Shown here: positions 1 through 6,873 of the stretch, piece after piece
Layout: each line of letters starts with the position of its first letter
How positions within the stretch are numbered: position 1 is the stretch's first letter
NCBI GenBank assembly: GCA_040226215.1
Contig: JAVKFF010000162.1
Span: forward strand, 1 to 21,660
Direction of reading: 5' to 3'
DNA: 21,660 bases
Source of the DNA: JAVKFF01 sp040226215
GTDB taxonomy: Bacteria; Pseudomonadota; Alphaproteobacteria; DSM-16000; Inquilinaceae
Position numbers and translations under genes: made by a program
Notes under the pieces: generated by a model
Database searches by the model: none
What the model saw: the letters and a program-made list of their open reading frames with translations, nothing else
What the model was told of the DNA's origin: nothing

Positions 1-863
1 GTCGCCGCGACGGCATGGGCGAAGTGGCCGATCTCCGCCTCCAGCAGGTCGCGGACCGCCGGCGTGTAGGCCCTCGCGGTGCCGTTGACGAAGGCCTCCC
101 CGGGGATGACGTTGGCCGCCGCCCGGTTGCCGGCGGCGAGCGAGCAGGCGCTGACCACCGCCGGCTGCAGCGGGTCGACCCGGCGCGCCACGATGGTGTG
201 CAGCTGGGTGAGGAAGGCGCCGAGCGCGGTGATCGGATCGCGGCCGAGATGCGGCTTGGCGCCGTGCGTGCCCTCGCCCGACAGCGTCACCTCCCAGGTG
301 TCGGAGCTGGCGAGCTGCGGGCCCTCGACGAGGGCGATCTCGTCAGTCTCCAGCCCCGGCATGTTGTGCAGACCGAAGACCATGTCGCAGGGGAAGCGCT
401 CGAAGAAACCGTCATCGACCATGGCCTGGGCGCCGCCCCGCCCCTCCTCCGCCGGCTGGAAGACAAGGTGGACGGTGCCGTCGAAGGCGTTGGAGCGGGC
501 GATCAGCGCCGCCGCGCCCAGCAGCATGACGGTGTGCCCGTCATGACCGCAGGCGTGCATCTTGCCGTCGTGCCGGCTGCGATAGGGCCGCTCGGCCAGC
601 TCCGGCATGGCCAGCGCGTCGAGATCGGCGCGCAGGCCGATCGCGCGCGTGCCCGATCCGCGCGTCAGCGTGCCGACCACGCCGGTGCCGCCGATGCCTG
701 TCGCCACGCCGTAGCCCATCTCCCGCAAGCGCTCGGCGACGATCCCGGCGGTGCGGGTCTCCTCGAAGCCGAGTTCGGGATGGGCGTGCAGGTCGTGGCG
801 CAGCGCCACGAAGGCCTCGCGTTCATCGGCGCTCAACGTGGGCAGCGTGCGGGTGTCGGACAT
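1..863 (-). CDS. M20D-family amidohydrolase (hippurate/IAA-amino-acid hydrolase-like), C-terminus cut by the window edge
   Basis: Translating the minus strand from the ATG at 863 gives an open frame to the window edge (about 287 residues, starting MSDTRTLPTLS). Visible M20D marks are RHDLHAHPELGFEET (about 22-36), the metal-binding CGHDGH (105-110), the PAEEG pair (138-141) and GLHNMPG (164-170). The family removes acyl groups from N-acyl amino acids using two divalent metals, usually in the cytoplasm; no signal peptide is seen here. A strong GGAGGAAGG ribosome site sits about 8 bases before the ATG. The gene is divergent from pyrF across a 155-bp gap, so it need not belong to the pyrimidine locus. 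Family is certain from the motifs; substrate cannot be told. The usual length is near 390 residues, so about 100 are missing. Confidence 0.93.
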   Translation of the reverse strand, partial: MSDTRTLPTLSADEREAFVALRHDLHAHPELGFEETRTAGIVAERLREMGYGVATGIGGTGVVGTLTRGSGTRAIGLRADLDALAMPELAERPYRSRHDGKMHACGHDGHTVMLLGAAALIARSNAFDGTVHLVFQPAEEGRGGAQAMVDDGFFERFPCDMVFGLHNMPGLETDEIALVEGPQLASSDTWEVTLSGEGTHGAKPHLGRDPITALGAFLTQLHTIVARRVDPLQPAVVSACSLAAGNRAAANVIPGEAFVNGTARAYTPAVRDLLEAEIGHFAHAVAA

Positions 864-1018
864 CGGGGACGCCTTCCTCCCCGGGGCCGGCCGGGGCTTC
901 GCAGGGGACGGCAGGGAGGTTTAGCGGTGCCAGGGGCATGGAACAAGTGCCGCTCCCGCCACGAAGCCGATCAGGCTACACTCGCCGCCGCGAATCACGA
1001 CAGCGACGGGACAATCGG

Positions 1019-1888
1019 ATGGTGCACTGGGGTGACGAGGTTGCAGCCAGGGTGGCCGCGCGCGGCCCGCTGGTCATCGGTATCGACCCGGATCCGCGCA
1101 ACGCGCCGCCGGCGCTGGGCGAGACCGGGGAGCATTTCGCCGTGGCCCAGACCCGGGCCCTGCTCGACGCCGATGGCGGGCGGACGGGCTTCGTGAAGTT
1201 CCAGTCGGCCTTCTTCGAGGCCTTCGGCAGCGCCGGCGCCGCGGCGCTGGCCCGCTCCATCGCGCTGGCGCGGGAGCGCGGCTACGCCATCATCCTCGAC
1301 GTCAAGCGCTCCGACAACGCCACCACCTGCGAGGCCTATGCCCGCGCCTATCTGACGCCGGCCCATCAGGGCGGCAGCGACCTCGAGGCCGACTGCGTCA
1401 CGCTGAACGCCTTCCTCGGACCGGAAACCCTGGAGCCCTTCGTGGCGCGGGCGCGCGACCACGGCAAGGGCATCTTCGTGCTGGTCAAGACCTCCAACCC
1501 CGGCTCGGCCTGGCTGCAGGACCGCAGTCTCGGCGCGCGGAGCGTATCGGAACACGTCGCCGACCAGGTCGCCGCCTGGGCCGACCAGACGGTCGGCCGG
1601 AGCGGTGTGGCGAATGTCGGCGCGGTGATCGGCGCCACCTTCGCGGCGGCGGCGCTGCCCCTGCGTACGCGCATGCCCCGCTCGGTCTTCCTCGCCCCCG
1701 GTCTCGGCCCGCAGGGCGGCGACGCCGCCGGCACGCTGGCACTGGCCACGGGGACGGGACCAGTACTCGTGCCGGTGTCGCGCGGACTCTCCGCCGTGCC
1801 CCGGGACATCCCGCTGGAAGACTACCGCGAGATCCTGCGCCAGCGCCTGACCGAGTTGCATGGCCAGCTCAGGGTTCCGGCCGCGTGA
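1019..1888 (+). CDS. pyrF: Orotidine 5'-phosphate decarboxylase, type 2 (PyrF)
   Basis: The 289-residue protein converts OMP to UMP, the last step of UMP synthesis. The catalytic block DVKRSD gives D94, K96 and D99. The surrounding blocks KFQSAFFEAFG (60-70), VTLNAFLGPE, LVKTSNPGS and FLAPGLGPQGGD are those of the type 2 (mycobacterial-like) subgroup and not the short (~230 residue) type 1 enzyme with DLKFHDIP. The ATG at 1019 is preferred because the protein then begins just before the conserved LVIGIDPDPRN segment; the open frame extends upstream to an ATG at 938 but that part is Arg-rich and unlike the family. The ribosome site is weak. It lies 43 bp upstream of the XRE regulator gene, and 2 kb before the other pyrimidine genes. 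It may be a second, locus-specific copy; this cannot be tested within the window. Confidence 0.93.
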   Translation: MVHWGDEVAARVAARGPLVIGIDPDPRNAPPALGETGEHFAVAQTRALLDADGGRTGFVKFQSAFFEAFGSAGAAALARSIALARERGYAIILDVKRSDNATTCEAYARAYLTPAHQGGSDLEADCVTLNAFLGPETLEPFVARARDHGKGIFVLVKTSNPGSAWLQDRSLGARSVSEHVADQVAAWADQTVGRSGVANVGAVIGATFAAAALPLRTRMPRSVFLAPGLGPQGGDAAGTLALATGTGPVLVPVSRGLSAVPRDIPLEDYREILRQRLTELHGQLRVPAA

Positions 1889-1904
1889 GACGGCGATTGA
1901 TTTC

Positions 1905-1920
1905 GTCTCATTTTTTGGAA
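1905..1920 (+). promoter_or_regulatory. Putative operator upstream of the XRE regulator gene
   Basis: GTCTCATTTTTTGGAA lies in the 43-bp gap between pyrF and the regulator gene, ending 11 bases before its ATG. It matches 12 of 16 positions of the palindrome at 2901-2916. Its first 11 bases are the exact reverse complement of AAAAATGAGAC at 15191-15201 in front of the ABC operon. Such an AT-rich patch is conspicuous in this GC-rich DNA. The position suggests autoregulation by the XRE protein; that is inference. Confidence 0.5.
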
Positions 1921-1931
1921 ACGATGCCCGC

Positions 1932-2855
1932 ATGTCGAACGACCTGCAGGATATCGGCCAGCGGCTGAGGGCCTTTCGCCTGGGCCGGGGCATCTCGCCC
2001 GAGGACCTGGCGCTGCGCATCGGCATCTCGCGCGCCGCCCTCTACCGCGCCGAGAAGGGGCACATCACCAAGATCGAGACCCTGAGCCGGATCGCCGAGG
2101 TGCTCGGCGTCAGCCTGCCGTCCCTGCTGGGCGTCGGGGTCGAATACATCGACAGCGCGCTGGCCTTCTTCGAGCGCATGCGCCAGATCGAGGAGGCGTC
2201 GCACCAGATCGTCGTGCTGTTCGGGCCGGTCAGCTATCTCCTGACCTCGCCCGCTTACGACGGCGTGCTGCGCGAGGTGCTGATCGAGGCGCTGCCGGGC
2301 GAAAGCGAGCGCCAGGCGCAGATCGCCGAGGTCGACCGGCTGATGGCCATCCTCGCCCAGCGCAAGGCGCAGCACGCGGCCAAGAGCCCGAGCGTTGTCA
2401 GCCTGATCTCGGCGGCCGAACTCGACCGCTTCCTGCACAACGGCCTGATCGGCCGCCTCGACCTGCCGGCCGACACCGTGGCCAAGCGCCGCCGCATGGC
2501 GTTGGACGAGGCCCGCCACATCCTCGAGTTGCTGCATCACCAGCCGATCGGCGTGCAGATCGGCATCGTCCGCGAGACCGTGCCCAATACCAGCTTCCAG
2601 ATCTTCCGCCAGGCTGACCGTTCGGTCCTCGGCATCAGCCCGTTCCGGCTCGGCGAGCAGCCCAACGTGCAGGTCGGCGTGGCCATGATCACCTCGGCAC
2701 CGGAAGCGATGGCCCTGCACGAGCGCATCGCCTCGGACCTCTGGCAGCGCTCGCTCAAGGGCCGGGACGCGGCGGAATTCCTCGCCGAGCGCATCGCCCA
2801 TCACGAGGGCACCATGCCCGACGACACCGCGCCGGCGCTGGGCGGCATGGCCTGA
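1932..2855 (+). CDS. XRE-family HTH transcriptional regulator with a large unassigned C-terminal domain
   Basis: This is a 307-residue DNA-binding regulator. Residues about 8-63 form a Cro/CI-type helix-turn-helix (IGQRLRAFRLGRGISPEDLALRIGISRAALYRAEKG followed by IETLSRIAEVLGVSLPSLL). The remaining ~240 residues show no domain I can name; they contain a recognisable block ISPFRLGEQPNVQVGVAMITSAPEA near residues 238-262 and could bind an effector. The ATG at 1932 gives a start just before the HTH; the frame is open upstream to 1860 but overlaps pyrF. The gene sits between pyrF and the TRAP-pyr operon and has a copy of the shared AT-rich motif in front of it. I infer that it is the local regulator of pyrF, dctPQM-pyr and the ABC operon, with a pyrimidine intermediate as a possible ligand. 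The ligand assignment is speculative. Confidence 0.88.
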   Translation: MSNDLQDIGQRLRAFRLGRGISPEDLALRIGISRAALYRAEKGHITKIETLSRIAEVLGVSLPSLLGVGVEYIDSALAFFERMRQIEEASHQIVVLFGPVSYLLTSPAYDGVLREVLIEALPGESERQAQIAEVDRLMAILAQRKAQHAAKSPSVVSLISAAELDRFLHNGLIGRLDLPADTVAKRRRMALDEARHILELLHHQPIGVQIGIVRETVPNTSFQIFRQADRSVLGISPFRLGEQPNVQVGVAMITSAPEAMALHERIASDLWQRSLKGRDAAEFLAERIAHHEGTMPDDTAPALGGMA

Positions 2856-2888
2856 ACCGGAAACCTGGCGCGGGATGCCTCTCGGGGA

Positions 2889-2917
2889 TTGACAGTGTTC
2901 GTCTAAATTTTTAGACT
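2889..2917 (+). promoter_or_regulatory. dctP promoter with an embedded palindromic operator
   Basis: A perfect -35 hexamer TTGACA (2889-2894) is followed after 17 bases by TAGACT (2912-2917), a 4/6 match to the -10 consensus. Between and across them lies GTCTAAATTTTTAGAC (2901-2916), two 7-base inverted arms GTCTAAA/TTTAGAC around TT. Protein bound there would cover the spacer and -10, so simple repression is the natural reading. The promoter would serve the dctP-to-pyrC operon, with a leader of about 130 bases before the dctP ATG. Confidence 0.72.
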
Positions 2918-2929
2918 TTTCTTTACAAT

Positions 2930-2962
2930 GATACGTCGGGGATACGTCGGGGATACGTCGGG
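2930..2962 (+). repeat. Three exact 11-bp direct repeats in the dctP leader
   Basis: GATACGTCGGG occurs three times head to tail with no mismatch, directly after the predicted transcription start of the TRAP-pyr operon and about 95 bases before the dctP start codon. The 11-bp period is close to one helical turn, so it could place a protein on one DNA face. It could equally be recent replication slippage. No coding role is supported. Confidence 0.95.
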
Positions 2963-3056
2963 TGACATTCCGACCGTCCTTCGCGATCGGGAGAGACACC
3001 GCCCGTCGATGTGCGCAATGAAGTCTCGTCGCGACACCATAAACAGGGAGAGCACC

Positions 3057-4079
3057 ATGCATCGCACCCACACCCTTCTCGCCGTCAGCGGCATCGCGCT
3101 GGCGTCCGTCCTCGGCCTCGGCCAGGCGGCGGCGCAGGAGTTCACCGCCCGCATCGGCCACCTGGAATCGCCGCAGCAGCCCCGCCACCAGGGCCTCGAA
3201 ATGGTCGCCGACCTGGTCGCGGAGCGCACCGGCGGCGCCGTCGTCTTCGAGCTGTTCCCGGCAGGCCAGCTGGGCAATGCCCGCGAGATGAACGAGGGCG
3301 TCCAGCTCGGCGTCATCGAGGGCACGGTCTCGCCGGCCGCCTTCCTCGGCGGCTTCAACCCCGAGGTCTCGATCCTCGACATCCCCTATCTGCTGCCGAG
3401 CGACCGCGGGGAAGCCGCCGAACTGCGCAACGACGCCTTCGGCGACGCCATTCTCGACAGCTTCGACCAGTACGGCTTCGAGGCCATCGCGCTCTGGCCC
3501 AACGGGCGCAAGAACTTCACCTCCAACAATCCGCTCGACGACATGGCCGCCTTCGAGGGCCAGCGCTTCCGGGTGATGGATTCGAACATTCTGATCGAGC
3601 AGTTCAACGCGGTCGGCGCCTCGGCCATCGCGCTGCCGTTCTCCGAGCTCTACACGGCGCTGCAGACCGGGGTGGTCGACGGCCAGGAGAACCCGCTCGA
3701 TACCATCGCCACCATGCGCTACTACGAGGTCCAGGACTACCTGGTGATCTCCGAGCACGGCGCCATGGAGGACGTGGTGCTGTTCAACCCGGCCTGGTGG
3801 TCGAGCCTGCCGGCGGAGTACCAGGACGTCATCGTGACGGCCTTCGAGGAGGTTCGCCCGCAGGTCGAGGAGATCAAGGAGGCGGCCCAGGAGACGGCCC
3901 TCGAGACCCTCGAGGAGAACGGCATGGCGGTGCGCGTGCTCAGCGAGGAGGAGCGCGCCGCCCTGCGCGAGGTGATGTACCCGCTCGCCGCCGAGGCCTA
4001 TCTGGAGCGCACCGGCGATGCCGGACAGGCGCTGCTGGACGTCTACGAGAGCGCGTACGCGGAGATCGTCGGCCAGTAG
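3057..4079 (+). CDS. dctP: TRAP transporter substrate-binding protein (DctP family), periplasmic
   Basis: This 340-residue protein captures a small organic acid in the periplasm and hands it to the DctQM permease. Residues 1-26 are a Sec signal peptide (HRT, hydrophobic core, then GQAAA before QEF). The mature protein shows DctP-family blocks: ELFPAGQLGN (65-74), LPFSELYTALQTGVVDGQENP, and EGQRFRVMDS, whose R172 aligns with the arginine that in this family pairs with the ligand's carboxylate. The ATG at 3057 is chosen for the GGGAGAG ribosome site and for the signal peptide. First gene of the operon, followed by dctQ after 139 bp containing a hairpin. Known ligands of the family are mostly carboxylates. 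Orotate, dihydroorotate or N-carbamoyl-aspartate is suggested only by the neighbouring genes. Confidence 0.93.
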   Translation: MHRTHTLLAVSGIALASVLGLGQAAAQEFTARIGHLESPQQPRHQGLEMVADLVAERTGGAVVFELFPAGQLGNAREMNEGVQLGVIEGTVSPAAFLGGFNPEVSILDIPYLLPSDRGEAAELRNDAFGDAILDSFDQYGFEAIALWPNGRKNFTSNNPLDDMAAFEGQRFRVMDSNILIEQFNAVGASAIALPFSELYTALQTGVVDGQENPLDTIATMRYYEVQDYLVISEHGAMEDVVLFNPAWWSSLPAEYQDVIVTAFEEVRPQVEEIKEAAQETALETLEENGMAVRVLSEEERAALREVMYPLAAEAYLERTGDAGQALLDVYESAYAEIVGQ

Positions 4080-4088
4080 CCGAGGATC

Positions 4089-4104
4089 GGTGCCGGCGGG
4101 CACC
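4089..4104 (+). other. GC hairpin in the dctP-dctQ gap
   Basis: GGTGCC and GGCACC form a perfect 6-bp stem with a GGCG loop, ten bases after the dctP stop. GATC copies on either side (4085-4088 and 4109-4112) could extend it. There is no T-run, so it is unlikely to be a full terminator. It may protect the 3' end of a dctP segment and raise the level of the binding protein over the membrane subunits. Confidence 0.5.
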
Positions 4105-4218
4105 GCCTGATCCCCCCGGGCAGGTGCCCGCCAGTCCGCCAGATCGCTATCCGTGCCCCCGACGGCGCGGCGGCCGGCTACACTCGGCCGCCGGTCCGTC
4201 GGCAGAGGGAGGGCGTGC

Positions 4219-4731
4219 ATGACACGCGTGGTTCGCCTATTGCTGTTGCTCGAGCGGCTGCTGCTCGCCGGCATCATGCTGACGATGGTGGCGCTCTACA
4301 CGCTCGCCATCCTGACGCGCGAGTTCGCGCCGTCCTATGCCTCCGACGTCGCCTGGATCGACGAGGCGACGCGGATCCTGCTGGTCTGGATGGTCTTTCT
4401 CGGCCTCGGCCTGGCGCTGCAGAGCGGCCGCCACGTGGCGATGTCGACGCTCTACGACGCCATGCCACCGACCGCCCGGCGCCTGCTCGGCAAGCTGATC
4501 GACCTGGTGGGCGTCGCCTTCGCGCTCTACCTCGCCTGGCTCGGCTTCGGCATGACCCGCTTCGTCGCCGGCGCCGGCCAGATCAGCCCGACGCTGGGCA
4601 TCTCCATGGCCTGGCTCTACGCCGTGCTGCCGCTCGGCTTCGTCCTGCTGGCCCTGCGCTATGTCCTGGATCTCGCCGGCCTGATCGATTTCCGCGCCGG
4701 CCGCGACGACAGCCCGGCGGCGGAGGCCTGA
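4219..4731 (+). CDS. dctQ: TRAP transporter small permease subunit (DctQ)
   Basis: A 170-residue inner-membrane protein with four hydrophobic segments (about 8-32, 47-68, 86-107 and 127-152), as expected for DctQ. The loop block WIDEATRILLVWMVFLGLGLALQSGRHV is typical of the family. It forms the small half of the DctQM sodium-driven importer that takes ligand from DctP. The ATG at 4219 is supported by an AGGGAGGG ribosome site; an upstream ATG at 4153 in the same frame would add an implausible Arg/Pro-rich tail. dctM starts four bases after its stop codon. A TACACT hexamer at 4179-4184 might be an extra internal -10, but no matching -35 is visible. Confidence 0.93.
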   Translation: MTRVVRLLLLLERLLLAGIMLTMVALYTLAILTREFAPSYASDVAWIDEATRILLVWMVFLGLGLALQSGRHVAMSTLYDAMPPTARRLLGKLIDLVGVAFALYLAWLGFGMTRFVAGAGQISPTLGISMAWLYAVLPLGFVLLALRYVLDLAGLIDFRAGRDDSPAAEA

Positions 4732-4735
4732 GGCG

Positions 4736-6019
4736 ATGATCCTCCTCGGCATCGCCGCCGTCGCCGTCGCCATGCTGGCCCTGGGCTTCGAGATGTTCCT
4801 GGTGCTGGGCGTGCCGGGCCTGCTGGTCAAGGAGAGCTTCTTCGCCAGCCTGCCCGAGCTGATCGTCAGCCAGCGCGTGGTCGGCGGCGTCAACCATTCG
4901 ACTCTGCTGGCCATTCCCTTCTTCATCTTCGCCGCGGAGATCATGGCGTCTGGCCAGATCGCCCGCCGGCTGACCGATCTCGTGAAGGCGTTCCTCGGCC
5001 ACCGGCGCAGCGGCATCGGCCAGTCGACCATCGCCGGCTGCGCCGCCTTCGGCGCGGTTTCGGGCTCCGCCCCGGCGACCGTCGCCGCGCTCGGCCGCAT
5101 CATGCACCCCGAACTGATCAAGGCCGGCTACCGCGACCGCTTCGCGCTCGGCCTGATCGTCTCCTCGGCCGAGACGGCGCTCTTGATCCCGCCCTCGATC
5201 ACGCTGATCATCTATGGCTGGCTGACCGGCACCTCGATCATCGGTCTGTTCGCCGGCGGGCTTGCCATCGGCCTCCTGCTGGCTCTGATGTTCGCGCTCT
5301 ACACCATGTGGGAGAGCCGCCGCAGTGGCGCGCGGGGCAGCCCACGCCTGCCCTGGCGAGAGCGCATGGCGACGCTGGCCGCGTCCGGCTGGGCGTTGGG
5401 CATGCCGGCCATCATCCTCGGCGGCATCTATTCGGGCTACTTCACGCCGACCGAGGCGGCGGCCGTCAGCGTCGTCTACGCCCTGCTGGTCGAGTGGCTG
5501 GTCTATCGCGAGATCACGCTTGGCAAGCTCTTCGACCTCGCCGTGCGCGCGGCGATCACCAACACGGTCATCTTCGTGCTGCTCGGCGTCGGCGCGCTGG
5601 TCGCCTATTTCATTACCCTGGCGCAGGTCCCCAATGCCGTCGTCGCCTTCCTGGAGGCGATCGAGGCGAGCCCGATTCTCTTCCTGTTGATCGTCAACGT
5701 GCTGTTCCTTGTCGCCGGCATGTTCATCGATCCGAACTCCGCGCTGCTGATCCTGGTGCCGGCATTGTGGCCGGTGGCCCAGCAGTTCGGCATCGACCCG
5801 GTGCATTTCGGGCTGATCGTCACGCTGAACATCTGCATCGGCATGATCACGCCGCCCTTCGGGCTCGACATCTTCGTCGCCTCCTCGACGCTGAGAAAGC
5901 CGGTGATCACGATCATCGCCGGCGTCTGGCCCTTCATCATCATCAACATCGTCACGCTTCTCATCGTCACCTACGTGCCCGGCCTGTCGACCTTCCTGCC
6001 GGCCCTGGTGATGGGATGA
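4736..6019 (+). CDS. dctM: TRAP transporter large permease subunit (DctM)
   Basis: This 427-residue integral membrane protein forms the translocation channel of the TRAP importer. It is hydrophobic throughout, with many predicted membrane spans. DctM blocks visible include VSGSAPATVAALGRIMHPELIKAGY, LLIPPSITLIIYGWLTGTSIIGLFAGG, SGYFTPTEAAAVSVVYALLVE, LLIVNVLFLVAGMFIDPNSAL and the C-terminal LNICIGMITPPFGLDIFVA. Length fits the family (about 425-430). The start at 4736 follows the dctQ stop by four bases with a GGAGG-type site upstream. Its last codon region overlaps a possible alternative start of pyrK, showing tight coupling between transporter and enzyme genes. Confidence 0.95.
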   Translation: MILLGIAAVAVAMLALGFEMFLVLGVPGLLVKESFFASLPELIVSQRVVGGVNHSTLLAIPFFIFAAEIMASGQIARRLTDLVKAFLGHRRSGIGQSTIAGCAAFGAVSGSAPATVAALGRIMHPELIKAGYRDRFALGLIVSSAETALLIPPSITLIIYGWLTGTSIIGLFAGGLAIGLLLALMFALYTMWESRRSGARGSPRLPWRERMATLAASGWALGMPAIILGGIYSGYFTPTEAAAVSVVYALLVEWLVYREITLGKLFDLAVRAAITNTVIFVLLGVGALVAYFITLAQVPNAVVAFLEAIEASPILFLLIVNVLFLVAGMFIDPNSALLILVPALWPVAQQFGIDPVHFGLIVTLNICIGMITPPFGLDIFVASSTLRKPVITIIAGVWPFIIINIVTLLIVTYVPGLSTFLPALVMG

Positions 6020-6030
6020 GGGATTGTTTC

Positions 6031-6873
6031 ATGACCCTGTCGCCGAAAACCGTTCACGCCGACACCGCTTCCCCCTTCCCGGTGGGCGAGCATGTCTGCC
6101 GCGTCGTCTCCAACGAGGCTGTCAACGACCAGTACCGGCTGATGGAGCTGGCGGCGCCGGCGCCGGCACTCACCGCCGAGCCCGGACAGTTCTTCCACCT
6201 GCTGTGCCCGCAGGCGGGCGCGGACGCGCCGTTCTTCCGGCGGCCGATGAGCATCTATCGCATCGACCGGGTCCAGGGCCGGCTCGGCTTTCTCTACAAG
6301 GAGACCGGCAGCGGCACGCGGGCGATGGCGACGCTCAGACCCGGTGACGACTTCAACATCGTCGGGCCGCTCGGCATCGGCTTCAGCCTGCCGCCCGACC
6401 GGGCGCCGATCGTGCTCTTGGCCCGCGGCGTCGGCCTCGCCACCCTGGCGCCGCTGGCCCAGGCGGCGGCCGCCGCCGGCAACCCGGTGACGGCGCTGTT
6501 CAGCGCCCGCGACCCCGCCTACCTGATGTCCCTCGACTACATGGCCGACCAGGGGGCGGAGGTGCTGACCGTGACCGACAGCGAGGGCACCAGCGACCCG
6601 GAGCAGGTCGAGCGCCGGCTGCGCGAGCTTCACGCCGCCGGCCGCATGGAAGCCATCTACACCTGCGGCTCCAACCGGCTGATGCTGCTGGCCCAACGCC
6701 TGGCGAACACGTTCGCCATCCGGGGCGAGGTGGCGATGGAACAGCAGATGGCCTGCGGGCTCGGCATGTGTTTTTGCTGCGTGCGCGCCTTCCGCACCGC
6801 CGAGGGCATCGAGCACCGGCGGGTCTGCAACGAAGGCCCCGTCTTCGACCTGAAGGAGGCCCTGTCATGGTAG
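6031..6873 (+). CDS. pyrK: Dihydroorotate dehydrogenase electron-transfer subunit (PyrK, FAD/2Fe-2S)
   Basis: A 280-residue cytoplasmic flavoprotein that passes electrons between NAD(H) and the FMN of class 1B PyrD. FAD-binding marks are RPMSIYRI (71-78) and the GTRAMATLRPGD stretch (95-106). The nucleotide-binding loop is ARGVGLATLAP (131-141), a variant of the usual G-x-G-x-x-x-AP form. The 2Fe-2S ligands are C242, C247, C250 and C266 in a CGLGMCFCC...RRVCNEGPVF arrangement, the PyrK signature; C249 is an extra cysteine. Start: the ATG at 6031 has GAGGGA upstream; an in-frame ATG at 6016 overlaps the dctM stop (ATGA) and would add five residues. It overlaps pyrD by seven bases. Its presence means that PyrD here is NAD-linked and therefore reversible in principle. 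Confidence 0.93.
   Translation: MTLSPKTVHADTASPFPVGEHVCRVVSNEAVNDQYRLMELAAPAPALTAEPGQFFHLLCPQAGADAPFFRRPMSIYRIDRVQGRLGFLYKETGSGTRAMATLRPGDDFNIVGPLGIGFSLPPDRAPIVLLARGVGLATLAPLAQAAAAAGNPVTALFSARDPAYLMSLDYMADQGAEVLTVTDSEGTSDPEQVERRLRELHAAGRMEAIYTCGSNRLMLLAQRLANTFAIRGEVAMEQQMACGLGMCFCCVRAFRTAEGIEHRRVCNEGPVFDLKEALSW

Noticed and set aside
2928..3056. In-frame 43-codon N-terminal extension of DctP starting at 2928
   Set aside because: It encodes the 11-bp repeats and Arg-rich sequence, and would bury the clear Sec signal peptide that starts at 3057 behind a good ribosome site.
1908..4277. Very long minus-strand open frame (789 codons) across the regulator and dctP
   Set aside because: It is antisense to two well-supported genes, Arg/Gly/His-rich and matches no family; high GC makes such shadow frames common.
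6016..6030. Earlier pyrK start overlapping the dctM stop (ATGA)
   Set aside because: Possible, but the ATG at 6031 has a better ribosome site; the difference is only five residues.
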